From Edaphobacter lichenicola (lineage in GTDB: Bacteria; Acidobacteriota; Terriglobia; Terriglobales; Acidobacteriaceae): a stretch of DNA of 64,000 bases. The stretch spans positions 1,736,001 to 1,800,000 of the forward strand of contig NZ_CP073696.1 of the NCBI RefSeq assembly GCF_025264645.1, written 5' to 3'. A program made the position numbers and the translations under genes. The notes beneath the pieces were generated by a model. It was not told where the DNA came from, searched no databases, and saw nothing but the letters and a program-made list of their open reading frames with translations. Of this stretch, positions 17,110-25,592 are shown piece after piece (the first letter of the stretch is position 1; each line of letters opens with the position of its first letter).

Positions 17110-18953
17110 CTCCGCGCTCCAATACACGCACCGATCAAACCCGACTCTCCAAGCCTGACTCCCTGATCTCTCGCGTCTTCACCACCAATCACCGCATCAT
17201 TGGCATCCAGTACCTCATCCTCGCGCTCGTCTCGGTAGTCATCGGCACACTCCTATCGCTGCTCATGCGCATCCACCTGGTCTGGCCCGACTGGTCACTT
17301 CCCCTGCACGGCCCCATCCTCCCCGAGGACTACCTCGCGCTTGTCACCATCCACGGCACGATCATGCTGTTCTTCGTCCTCACCACGGCCCCGCAAGCCG
17401 GCTTCAGCAACATCATCCTTCCCGCCCAGATCGGCGCCCGCAGCATGGCCTTCCCAACGCTCAACGCCGCCAGCTTCTGGCTGACAGCCGCGGCTCTCCT
17501 GACTCTTCTCAGCTCCACCTTCGTTCCCGGAGGCGCCGCCATCTCCGGCTGGACAGCCTACCCACCCCTCAGCGCGGTCCCCAGCGCAGGCCCCGGCCAG
17601 GCCTTGGGAATGGACCTGTGGCTCACAAGCATCGCCCTCTTCGCCATCGCCTCCACCGCCAGCTCTATCAACACCCTCACCACCATCATCCGCAACCGCT
17701 GCCCCGGCATGACCTGGGAGCGCCTTCCCCTCACCGTCTGGGGATGGTTTACCGCGGCCCTCCTCAGCATCATCGCCTTCTCCGTCCTCCTGGCGGCTAT
17801 ATTGCTTCTCCTTTGCGATCGCCACGCCGGCACCAGCTTCTTCCTCCCCACTGGCGACTTGGTCAACGGAGTCCTTCACCACGGCGGCGATGGCAGCCCC
17901 CTTCTCTGGCTTCACCTCTTCTGGTTCTTCGGACACCCCGAGGTCTACATCGCCATCCTCCCCGGCATGGGCCTCACCTCCATGCTCCTGGCAAACTTCA
18001 GCCACCGCCGCGTCTTCGCCTACCGAACCATGATCGCGACGACCCTCCTCATTGGCTTCCTCGGCATCCTGCTCTGGGGACACCACATGTTCGTCGCTGG
18101 CCTCAATCCCTTCGCCAGCTCCGCCTTCTCTATCTCGACCATGGCCATTGCCCTTCCCGCCGCCGCCAAGGTCCTAAGCTGGCTTGCAACCACCTGGCGC
18201 TCACGCCCTGTCTACAGGACGCCTATGCTCTTCGCCCTCGGCTTCGTCAGCCTCTTCATCACCGGAGGCCTCACCGGCCCCATCCTCGCCCAGCCAATCC
18301 TAGACGAATACCTCCACAACACCTTCTTCGTCATCGCCCACTTTCATCTCATCATGGCAATGGCCGGCATCTTCGGCCTCTACGCGGCGACCTACTACTG
18401 GTTTCCCCTCATCACCGCGACGCGCACGCGCCCGGGCCGCCTTATGTCCGAACCCCTCGGCCGCCTCCATTTCTGGACCACCCTCATCGGAGCCTACGCG
18501 GTCTTTCTCCCCATGCACCTGACCGGCCTGGCTGGCGAACCACGCCACTACGCCCAGCTCACCGGCATCCCCGGCCCTGGCGGTTCCCTCAGTCCTGCAG
18601 GAGCGCTCCTGGCCCGCACCATACCGCTTAATCACCTCATCACCTACGCTGCCATCTTCCTCGCCGCGGCTCAGATTCTCTTCCTCTTCAACCTCATACG
18701 CAGCTTGCGGAAGGGAGAGCCCTCCTCTGAAAACCCCTGGCAAGCCACAACCCTCGAATGGCACCCCGCCTTGAATCCTTTTCCCCCTTTATCCGCATCC
18801 GATACACAAGAGATCTCCGTCTATCGCAGCCCATGCCACTATCAATCCAACAATCAATCTATACAGGCCGGATTCACATTCCTGCCACAATGGATCCCCA
18901 ACATCGTCGATCAGGTCGAAATCAAAGGCACCACAAGCGCAAAACCGGAGTAA
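17106..18953 (+). CDS. ctaD: Cytochrome c oxidase subunit I
   Basis: This is the catalytic heme-copper subunit, 615 residues with about 12 membrane helices. All metal ligands are present: low-spin heme His in TIHGTIMLFF, CuB His in FFGHPEVYIAILPG, the His pair in LWGHHMFVAG, and the two heme His in VIAHFHLIMAMAG. The Glu of HPEVY marks the A1-type D-channel. ATG 17106 is chosen because it overlaps the coxB stop; an ATG 30 bases upstream is less likely. A polar C-terminal extension of about 70 residues follows the last helix. Confidence 0.95.
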   Translation: MTPRSNTRTDQTRLSKPDSLISRVFTTNHRIIGIQYLILALVSVVIGTLLSLLMRIHLVWPDWSLPLHGPILPEDYLALVTIHGTIMLFFVLTTAPQAGFSNIILPAQIGARSMAFPTLNAASFWLTAAALLTLLSSTFVPGGAAISGWTAYPPLSAVPSAGPGQALGMDLWLTSIALFAIASTASSINTLTTIIRNRCPGMTWERLPLTVWGWFTAALLSIIAFSVLLAAILLLLCDRHAGTSFFLPTGDLVNGVLHHGGDGSPLLWLHLFWFFGHPEVYIAILPGMGLTSMLLANFSHRRVFAYRTMIATTLLIGFLGILLWGHHMFVAGLNPFASSAFSISTMAIALPAAAKVLSWLATTWRSRPVYRTPMLFALGFVSLFITGGLTGPILAQPILDEYLHNTFFVIAHFHLIMAMAGIFGLYAATYYWFPLITATRTRPGRLMSEPLGRLHFWTTLIGAYAVFLPMHLTGLAGEPRHYAQLTGIPGPGGSLSPAGALLARTIPLNHLITYAAIFLAAAQILFLFNLIRSLRKGEPSSENPWQATTLEWHPALNPFPPLSASDTQEISVYRSPCHYQSNNQSIQAGFTFLPQWIPNIVDQVEIKGTTSAKPE

Positions 18954-18988
18954 GCTGTCCACAACGCGTGGTCTAAGAGGGCACCTTC

Positions 18989-19762
18989 ATGCCGGCAACC
19001 ATCACACCGAATAAAACCGAGCAGGAACGCAAGCGCCGGGTAGAAGACCACGACAACGGCTCAGGCCGACGTCCGCCAACCGACAAACGCACCGGCGGCG
19101 GCGGTGACAACGACAACTGGAACGATCGCCCCCACGGCCGCCGCGGCCCCTACGAACGCCTCCATCGCTATCGCATGGGCATCTTCTTCGCCCTCGCCAG
19201 CGACCTCATGTTCTTCTTCGCCATCGTCAGCACATTCTTCGTCAACCAGTCGACCGGCCACTTCGACGCCTACAACCACTATGTCAACGAGTGGCTCCCC
19301 ACCACCATCCCGCCCATCCTCTGGCTCAACACAGCAGTTCTCCTCCTCAGCTCCGCGACGATCGAAATCGCCCGCCGCAACATGTTCCGCGAGACCGACG
19401 TCATGGACGAGTGGCTCGGCCTAGGCAAACCCATCACGCGCCGCGCGCTCCCCTGGCTCTCCGCCACCATCGTCCTCGGCCTGCTCTTTCTTGCCGGACA
19501 ATGGACCGCCTGGCGCCAGCTCGCCGTCCAACATATCTTCTTCAAGACCAACCAGAGCAGCCACTTCTTTTACCTCATCACCGGTGTCCACGCGATCCAC
19601 CTCTTCCTCGGCATCGGAGCTCTTATCGCCGCGTTTACAGGACTTTACTTTTCCCGCCAATTGGAAAACCGCCAAATCCTTGTTGATGGCGCTGCATGGT
19701 ATTGGCATGCGATGGGTATCCTCTGGCTCTTTCTCTTCGCACTTCTGGCGTTCTTCCAATGA
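18989..19762 (+). CDS. coxC: Cytochrome c oxidase subunit III
   Basis: The 257-residue protein has a charged, Gly/Asp-rich N-terminus of about 55 residues and then five membrane helices, including GIFFALASDLMFFFAIVSTF and HFFYLITGVHAIHLFLGIGA, ending with the subunit III signature WYWHAMGILWLFLFALLAFF. The Glu in SSATIEIARRN is the conserved helix residue of this family. GAGGG precedes the ATG. The stop overlaps the next gene as ATGA. Confidence 0.92.
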   Translation: MPATITPNKTEQERKRRVEDHDNGSGRRPPTDKRTGGGGDNDNWNDRPHGRRGPYERLHRYRMGIFFALASDLMFFFAIVSTFFVNQSTGHFDAYNHYVNEWLPTTIPPILWLNTAVLLLSSATIEIARRNMFRETDVMDEWLGLGKPITRRALPWLSATIVLGLLFLAGQWTAWRQLAVQHIFFKTNQSSHFFYLITGVHAIHLFLGIGALIAAFTGLYFSRQLENRQILVDGAAWYWHAMGILWLFLFALLAFFQ

Positions 19763-19974
19763 AGCAGGCACACCTGTTGCGAATCCTGTTGATCGCAGCA
19801 ATTTTTTCCATCGCACCTTCAGCCCGCCCCCAGGGCTGCACGCAATGTCAGGACAACACCGCCGCCACCCCACCTAAAACACAAGCCGCCTACCGCCGCG
19901 CCATCATCTTCATGACTGTCACCGCGAGCGGCTTATTCCTCGGCACTCTCGTCCTCCTCAAACGCCATCGCTAA
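19759..19974 (+). CDS. Small oxidase-operon protein with CxxC motif (71 aa)
   Basis: The product has a signal peptide or first membrane helix (LLRILLIAAIFSIAPSA), a short segment with CTQCQDNTAATPP, and a C-terminal transmembrane helix (IIFMTVTASGLFLGTLVLL). ATG 19759 overlaps the coxC stop, so it is translationally coupled to the oxidase. I recall similar small proteins beside Acidobacteriota cox genes. The periplasmic CxxC suggests a redox or copper-handling role, which is inference. Confidence 0.65.
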   Translation: MKQAHLLRILLIAAIFSIAPSARPQGCTQCQDNTAATPPKTQAAYRRAIIFMTVTASGLFLGTLVLLKRHR

Positions 19975-20001
19975 GCCCTCCAAATAAAATCCACACCACA
20001 G

Positions 20002-20022
20002 GCTCAAGCTGATCACTTGAGC
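20002..20022 (+). terminator. Hairpin after the cox operon
   Basis: GCTCAAG and CTTGAGC form a 7-bp stem around loop CTGATCA, 27 bases after the last cox gene. No T-tract follows, so it is at best a weak or factor-dependent terminator. Confidence 0.35.
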
Positions 20023-20054
20023 GAGCATCAAGCGCATGTTCTTCTCAAGACCTG

Positions 20055-20948
20055 ATGCTCACCCGAAGAAAATTTCTGCTCACAGGCACCCTCGCCACCG
20101 CGAACACACTAATGCTGCCCCAAGCACTTCAAGCCCAGCCCATCCAGCGCCTGCGCGACCTCCCTGCCCTGCTCGCACAACTAGAGCACTCCAACAAATG
20201 TCGCCTCGGCGTCGCTGTCTTTGACACAGGCACAGGCGAAAAGACAGGCCACCGTACCGATGAACGATTCGCGATGTGCAGCACCTTCAAGATGCTGCTC
20301 GCGGCAGCCGTGCTGCAACGCGTCGATGCCGGCCACGAACACCGTACGCGCACTATTGCTGTCCCTCCAAAGCCCCTCGTATCGCACTCGCCTGTCACCG
20401 AACAGCACGCAGGCGCGGAGATGGCCGTCTTTGCTCTCTGCGATGCCATCCTCACCCAGAGCGACAACACCGCAGCAAATCTACTACTCACTACCATCGG
20501 CGGTCCCGACGGCATCACCCGCTTCGCCCGCTCCATTGGAGACAACATAACGCGCCTCGACCGCACCGAAACATCGCTCAACGAGGCACTACCAGGAGAC
20601 CCACGCGACACCACCTCACCGACGGCGATGGCCGGAAACCTGCAAACGCTCCTTTTAGGGAACGTCCTCACATCAAACTCACGCGATCAACTCATCCACT
20701 GGATGGTAGCGAACGAATACGGCAACAGCCGCCTTCGCGCATCCCTGCCCACCGGCTGGCGCGCTGCGGATAAAACCGGAGCGAATGGCGAGACCACCAC
20801 CAACGACATTGCGGTCTTCTGGCCCACGGACCAACCGCCCGTACTGGTCAGCGCCTACCTCACCGAGTGCCCTGGTACCGACGCAAAGCGCGACGCCATC
20901 CTTGCCGAAGTCGGACACCTCGTTATCTCCGCTCTGCAATCAGCCTAG
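20055..20948 (+). CDS. Class A beta-lactamase with a Tat-type signal
   Basis: This is a serine beta-lactamase that hydrolyses beta-lactams in the periplasm. The 297-residue protein has every class A motif: the active-site Ser-x-x-Lys in CSTFKM (Ser76, Lys79), SDN at 136-138, the omega-loop Glu in ETSLN (Glu172) and KTG at 240-242. The N-terminus LTRRKFLLTG with a twin arginine indicates Tat export. A Cys directly precedes the active Ser, as in carbapenemases, but no Cys follows KTG, so their disulfide is absent. No LysR-type regulator is adjacent. Substrate range cannot be read from sequence. Confidence 0.93.
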   Translation: MLTRRKFLLTGTLATANTLMLPQALQAQPIQRLRDLPALLAQLEHSNKCRLGVAVFDTGTGEKTGHRTDERFAMCSTFKMLLAAAVLQRVDAGHEHRTRTIAVPPKPLVSHSPVTEQHAGAEMAVFALCDAILTQSDNTAANLLLTTIGGPDGITRFARSIGDNITRLDRTETSLNEALPGDPRDTTSPTAMAGNLQTLLLGNVLTSNSRDQLIHWMVANEYGNSRLRASLPTGWRAADKTGANGETTTNDIAVFWPTDQPPVLVSAYLTECPGTDAKRDAILAEVGHLVISALQSA

Positions 20949-20990
20949 CCTTGAGGACCGCTCAACCCTGAATCTCGGCGTTCGGGCCGC

Positions 20991-21581
20991 TCAATACGGA
21001 ACACCCTTCACTCGCTCTGCCTTCATCGCACGCATGTACCAATCGAACTCGTCGAAGAACTTTCCACTCTTCTCCGCCAGCTCCTGCGTCAAAGCCACAC
21101 CATCCTTGCTCAGCGCACTCTCGATGGATGGAATCGGTTGAAGCGAAGGTATCGTCGGCATCCCCGCCTCCGTCAGCAAAACTCTCAACTGTACAGCCGC
21201 CCGCACGCCACCGAACGGGGTCGAGGAGTAGCAAACAATCGCCGACGGCTTGAAGTAATACTCTTCCAGAAAATAATCGATCAGGTTGCTCAGCCCCGGC
21301 GGGATGCTGTGGTTGTATTCAGCACTCACCACGCAAAACCCATCTACTCGTGCATAGAGTTTTGCCAACGGAGCAAGCTTCTCATGCAGCTTTTTATACT
21401 TCGCTGGCGTATCTTTTTTAATCTCCTTCCACATCGTGGGAAGTATCGGAAGTTTTAAAACCGCAGCATCTACGAGCACCACCTTGTGCCCTCGCTTTTC
21501 AAGCTCTGTAATAACCCACTTCGCAGCTCGATCCCCCATCCGTTCATCTCGCACCGATCCAAGCAGCACCGCAACCACCAT
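20991..21581 (-). CDS. NADPH-dependent FMN reductase family protein
   Basis: The 196-residue flavodoxin-like protein starts with the FMN phosphate loop region (VAVLLGSVRDERMG) and has the family motif SAEYNHSIPPGLSNLIDYF. It resembles NAD(P)H:quinone or FMN reductases. ATG 21581 has GAGG 8 bases upstream; a GTG three codons earlier is possible. It converges on the beta-lactamase gene, and only a short gap separates them. No partner gene indicates the substrate. Confidence 0.9.
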   Translation of the reverse strand: MVVAVLLGSVRDERMGDRAAKWVITELEKRGHKVVLVDAAVLKLPILPTMWKEIKKDTPAKYKKLHEKLAPLAKLYARVDGFCVVSAEYNHSIPPGLSNLIDYFLEEYYFKPSAIVCYSSTPFGGVRAAVQLRVLLTEAGMPTIPSLQPIPSIESALSKDGVALTQELAEKSGKFFDEFDWYMRAMKAERVKGVPY

Positions 21582-21885
21582 AGAAATCACCTCGCCAAAT
21601 GAGATGCATATCTATCCACGGCAGCGGTCACAGCATGATTCAGAATCGCATTCCAACAAAAGTTTTTTATTGAACGTTCGATCAAACAAAAGTCGCTGCA
21701 AGTAACACCCTTTGTCACAGAAAAGGCTTGCTCGACAAAGCAGACGCACCAGATTCATCACGCAGGCATGATCACAACCAATGCAGAACAACTTGGTCCA
21801 CGAAGAACTTCATCCACGCTTCCAGAAGCAAAACGAGACATGAATAGTTACTTTTTACCCGCAATCGAGAACGAGCCTGAAGCGG
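21582..21885 (-). other. Intergenic region without a supported gene
   Basis: This gap of 304 bases, somewhat AT-rich, lies between the nucleotidyltransferase gene and the FMN reductase. It contains no recognisable gene, RNA or strong terminator; it should hold the FMN reductase promoter. Confidence 0.4.
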
Positions 21886-23709
21886 CTAGCGCCGTTTTTT
21901 AGAAGCTACCTTCACAGCCTTCTTGGCAGGGGCATGCTTCACAGCAGCCTTCTTCGCCGGCGCAGACTTAGCGGCTATCTTCTTCACCGGAGCAGCCTTC
22001 TTGGCAGGAGCATGCTTCACCGCAGCCTTCTTGGTTACTGGCTTCACTGGAGCTTTCTTCGCAGCAACCTTCTTTACGGGTGCTTTACTTGCGACTTTTA
22101 CGGGAGCTTTCTTCGCCGCAACCTTCACAGGAGCTTTCGTCGGAGCCTTCGTAACAGGCTTCGCCTTCGCAGGGGCAGGCACTGTCTTTGCCGGAGCAGC
22201 GGGCTTAACCGGAGCCGCAGCCTTCTTAGCAGCAGCTTTGGCAGGAGCAGCCGCGGCCTTGGTCTGTGGTCCGTTCTTCGCGGGCACTGGCGCACTCGCT
22301 TCACCCTCGCCCGAAGCGGCAACGGCCTCCAACTCCTCGCCACTCGTCTCGACCGCAGCCTTCTTTCGGCTCTTGGCAGGCTTCGCATCCTTCTTTGCCA
22401 CACGCGCCCGGCGCAGATGAACCGGCGGAGGCGGCGCAGGCGGAGAATATGGTTCGAGATACGCCTTCATCTCCTCAACCGTCCCAAGCTTGCCATCCAT
22501 CAGTTCAAAGAACAGCTTGTCCAGCAGCTCACCATACCCCGGCAGCTCAGGAACAATCCGCATCTCCTGCATCAACGTGTACGGCAGCTTCTGTTTCGCC
22601 TGCGCCCACTCGGTGAAGAAGCCTTTGAACTTGTTCTGTATCCCAGCATTCTTCGAGGTATGTGCCACCCACAAGATCGACTCGGGCTTGGCCGAGTGCA
22701 GCAGCTTCCACGCCTGCGATGGCGTAGCCGCACCTTTGCTGGAGAACTCCGTCGCAAACGCCTTCGCCTCGTCCTCCAAAGCCTCGATCTCGGCCACAAA
22801 TCCCTGCCGCGCGAAGCTCTTCTTCAGCGCTGCAATCTCCTTGGGGGCCATCTTCGCCGTCAGAAAGGGAAAGTTCGCGACCGCGGCCTCTGGGTGGATA
22901 CCCTGCATCTGCAGCTGCGACTGAACATCCCGCAGCTTCTCCAACTCCGTCTCATTTGCCTTCGCCGACGACAGCGCCGCAAACAGGTGCTTGACCCATC
23001 CCTCAGCCTCCAGCCGCTTCAGCACCCGCAGCGGATCTTCCTCATGGAAGATCTCCTCGGTCTCATACCCCCGATGAAACTCCCCCATCGCCGCGATGTA
23101 CCCCTCAGCCTTGCCTGTCTCATACCGGCTCTGGGTCTTCTCGTCCATCTGCCATCCCAGCCGCGCCATCAAACGAGCAGCCCGAATCATTCGGACCGGA
23201 TCCTCGATAAACCCGTAGTTGCTCACCAGCCGCAACTCGCGGTTCTCGATATCCGCGACTCCGTTCAACGGATCCATCAGCAACCCGTACGAGCCATCGT
23301 TCAGCGAAAGAGCCATCGCATTTGCGGTGAAGTCCCGACGTCTCAGATCTTCCAGAATCGTGGCCGACTTGACCACCGGTCTCCCAGGCTTCGGATATGT
23401 GACGGACAAAGTGCTGCCAATCTCCATCCTTACACCACCCGGGAACCGCACAAACAGCGACTGTCCAGCCTCCGACTCGCCAGTTATGACACCGTGAGCT
23501 TTCTCTATATCTTTCCGTAACTTGAGAGCATTACCCTGAACCACCACATCCAGATCCCGTACCGGCGACCCGCTCGTCATATCCCGCACCGCCCCACCCA
23601 CGAGAAAAACAGTAAGTCCTTTAGCGCGAGCAACTTCACGCACTGCAAGCAGCGAAGCCCGCTGCGCTTCCGAGAGGCGATTTTCGAGCAGGTAGATGTA
23701 GTCGGCCAT
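21886..23709 (-). CDS. tRNA nucleotidyltransferase/poly(A) polymerase-like protein with histone H1-like tail
   Basis: Residues 1 to about 420 form a class II CCA-adding enzyme/poly(A) polymerase: the GG motif and catalytic aspartates in VFLVGGAVRDM and SPVRDLDVVVQG, the RRRDFTANAMAL motif, and RLVSNYGFIEDPVRMIRAAR of the neck region. No HD domain is evident. A Pro-rich hinge near residue 425 leads to about 170 residues made almost wholly of Lys, Ala, Pro and Val in repeats such as APAKKAAPVKK, like the tail of histone H1. The tail predicts nucleic-acid binding. It may add CCA to tRNA or act on other RNA. Confidence 0.85.
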   Translation of the reverse strand: MADYIYLLENRLSEAQRASLLAVREVARAKGLTVFLVGGAVRDMTSGSPVRDLDVVVQGNALKLRKDIEKAHGVITGESEAGQSLFVRFPGGVRMEIGSTLSVTYPKPGRPVVKSATILEDLRRRDFTANAMALSLNDGSYGLLMDPLNGVADIENRELRLVSNYGFIEDPVRMIRAARLMARLGWQMDEKTQSRYETGKAEGYIAAMGEFHRGYETEEIFHEEDPLRVLKRLEAEGWVKHLFAALSSAKANETELEKLRDVQSQLQMQGIHPEAAVANFPFLTAKMAPKEIAALKKSFARQGFVAEIEALEDEAKAFATEFSSKGAATPSQAWKLLHSAKPESILWVAHTSKNAGIQNKFKGFFTEWAQAKQKLPYTLMQEMRIVPELPGYGELLDKLFFELMDGKLGTVEEMKAYLEPYSPPAPPPPVHLRRARVAKKDAKPAKSRKKAAVETSGEELEAVAASGEGEASAPVPAKNGPQTKAAAAPAKAAAKKAAAPVKPAAPAKTVPAPAKAKPVTKAPTKAPVKVAAKKAPVKVASKAPVKKVAAKKAPVKPVTKKAAVKHAPAKKAAPVKKIAAKSAPAKKAAVKHAPAKKAVKVASKKRR

Positions 23710-23911
23710 AGCTGGTACTTTTACTCCAAGCCGGTTCTAACCGGGCGCTCCAACCCATCGGAACCTATAAGCTCCGACGAATCAAGCGTTTATAATGATC
23801 ATGACTGGTAAACGCAAAAGGCCAATGTAACACAGCATTAGCGAATTGACTACTTTGTTTGCACCTTTTTCGCTGCGTCAGCCGCTTCCGTGCGACAATC
23901 CGCGAGTCCTT

Positions 23912-24451
23912 ATGTCCTCTGCTCACAAAAAGGTCATCGTTCGCCGCTTCACCGGAGACACCCTCTCCGGATACCTTCCCCTATCCTCCTTCGTTCGCAA
24001 TCAAACCATCGATCTCCTCGACCTCGACGGTCGCGTCATCCCTCTTCCTATCAACGACATTAAGCACATCTGCTACGTCCGCGACTTCAACCTCACCGAC
24101 ACAGCCAACCCGGAGCGCCTCACCCGTCGAACCTTCCTCGCGAAGCCACGCACAGAGGGTCTCTGGCTCCGTATGACCTTCCGCACCGGCGATCTACTCG
24201 AAGGCCTCGCCCCTATCGACATCGCCATCGCAGACGACCTCCTCCACGACGCCGGGCTTCACCTCACCCCACCCGACGTCCGATCCAACACCCAGCGAAT
24301 CTACGTTCCCCGCACTTCTATCACCGACCTGCAACTCATCGCCGTCATCACCAGCCCCTCACGTCGCAAACCGCTCCCCGGCGCTTCAGTCCCCAGCCTG
24401 CAGGAAGACCTCTTCGCCAACCTCATCCCCCCAAACACCCGCCCCAACTAG
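23912..24451 (+). CDS. Conserved hypothetical protein (179 aa)
   Basis: The soluble product begins MSSAHKKVIVRRFTGDTLSG and contains IDLLDLDGRVIPLPINDIKH and CYVRDFNL, a pattern of short beta-strands. It has no signal or membrane segment. I recall similar proteins in Acidobacteriota and delta-proteobacteria but cannot assign a function. ATG 23912 was chosen because conservation appears to start there; an upstream TTG at 23846 is the alternative. It lies 49 bases before lpxD and may be co-transcribed with it. Confidence 0.65.
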   Translation: MSSAHKKVIVRRFTGDTLSGYLPLSSFVRNQTIDLLDLDGRVIPLPINDIKHICYVRDFNLTDTANPERLTRRTFLAKPRTEGLWLRMTFRTGDLLEGLAPIDIAIADDLLHDAGLHLTPPDVRSNTQRIYVPRTSITDLQLIAVITSPSRRKPLPGASVPSLQEDLFANLIPPNTRPN

Positions 24452-24487
24452 CGTGCTCAATCAGCCGGCCCCTCGAAGCAGTCCATT

Positions 24488-24493
24488 TACAAT
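24488..24493 (+). promoter_or_regulatory. -10-like box TACAAT for a leaderless lpxD
   Basis: TACAAT lies 7 bases upstream of the lpxD ATG with the spacer CCACCCC and no Shine-Dalgarno sequence. Confidence 0.5.
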
Positions 24494-24500
24494 CCACCCC

Positions 24501-25517
24501 ATGCAATCGAGCACGAAATCCGTAACCCTGGCCGAACTATCCGACTATCTCGGTGGAACCCTTCACGGCGACCCCGCCGCCCGTATTACCCGCGTCGCCG
24601 GCATCGAGACAGCCGCTTTCGGTGATCTGGCCTTCGTCGCCAATCCCAAATACGCCTCGCTCGCCCGCACCACCCAGGCAACGGCGGTTCTCGTCGAGCC
24701 TGACTTCCCTGAGATCCCAGCCGCCACCCTCCGCCTCAAAAATCCTTACCTTGCCTTCGCCCGTGCTATCGAACTCTTCTACCAGCCGCCCACCTACGCC
24801 CCTGGCGTTCACCCTACTGCTGCTATCGCTCCCACCGCCCGCATCGGCGCTAACGCCCACGTCGGCGCCTACGCCGTCATCGGAGACCACGTTATCCTCG
24901 GCGACAATGCCACCATCCTCCCCCACGTTGTCCTCTATCCCTACGCTGAGGTCGGCGACAACTTCTTCGCCCACGCCCACGCCATCGTCCGCGAGCACTG
25001 CCACTTAGGCGATAACGTCATCCTCCAAAACGGAGTCGTGATCGGGGCCGACGGCTTCGGCTTCGCTCGCCAAACCGACGGTAGCTGGTACAAGATCCGC
25101 CAGTCCGGCCCGGCCATCCTCGAAGACAACGTCGAAGTCCAGGCCAACGCCTGCATCGACCGAGCCTCAATCGGCGAAACCCGCGTCCATGCCGGCGCCA
25201 AGGTAGACAACCTCGTCCAGGTCGGCCACGGCTCGACCGTAGGCGAAAATACCCTCCTCTGCGCCCAGGTCGGACTCGCCGGATCGACGGTCATCGGCAA
25301 AAACGTCATCCTGGCCGGCCAGGTCGGAGTGGCCGGCCATTGCACCGTAGGCGATGGAGCCATCGCCACCGCCCAAAGCGGGATACCCAACGACGTCGCC
25401 CCTGGTAAGGTCGTCAGCGGCTACCCGGCAATCGACAACCGTCAGTGGCTTCGGTCGGTCACCCTGTTCAATCGGCTTCCAGAGCTACTCCGCGACATAA
25501 AGTCAAAACTAAAATAA
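24501..25517 (+). CDS. lpxD: UDP-3-O-(3-hydroxyacyl)glucosamine N-acyltransferase
   Basis: LpxD adds the N-linked acyl chain in lipid A synthesis. The 338-residue protein has the N-terminal uridine-binding domain (VTLAELSDYLGGTLHGD) and a long left-handed beta-helix of hexapeptide repeats from about residue 100. The catalytic His lies in DNLVQVGHGSTVGENT. ATG 24501 matches the family start; a GTG 48 bases upstream adds non-conserved sequence. Other lipid A genes are not adjacent. Confidence 0.95.
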   Translation: MQSSTKSVTLAELSDYLGGTLHGDPAARITRVAGIETAAFGDLAFVANPKYASLARTTQATAVLVEPDFPEIPAATLRLKNPYLAFARAIELFYQPPTYAPGVHPTAAIAPTARIGANAHVGAYAVIGDHVILGDNATILPHVVLYPYAEVGDNFFAHAHAIVREHCHLGDNVILQNGVVIGADGFGFARQTDGSWYKIRQSGPAILEDNVEVQANACIDRASIGETRVHAGAKVDNLVQVGHGSTVGENTLLCAQVGLAGSTVIGKNVILAGQVGVAGHCTVGDGAIATAQSGIPNDVAPGKVVSGYPAIDNRQWLRSVTLFNRLPELLRDIKSKLK

Positions 25518-25534
25518 CCATCCAACTGATGTCT

Positions 25535-25574
25535 TTAGTCGTATATAAGGAATTACCTCTAGTCATATATAAAG
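25535..25574 (+). repeat. Direct repeat YTAGTCRTATATAA upstream of the response regulator
   Basis: TTAGTCGTATATAAGG (25535-25550) and CTAGTCATATATAAAG (25559-25574) are two near-identical 16-base copies with a 24-base period, 18 bases before the start codon at 25593. Each contains a TATATAA -10-like core. They could be tandem promoters or an operator. Confidence 0.55.
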
Positions 25575-25592
25575 CTAGAGTTGGGGGAAACC

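Noticed and set aside
20055-20948. KPC/SME-like carbapenemase assignment for the beta-lactamase
   Set aside because: The Cys before the active Ser is present, but the partner Cys after KTG is missing. The residue alone does not predict substrate range.
21900-22260. Short regularly repeated DNA that could suggest a CRISPR array or minisatellite
   Set aside because: The repeats encode the Lys/Ala/Pro tail in frame, have irregular length and no unique spacers, and no cas genes are present.
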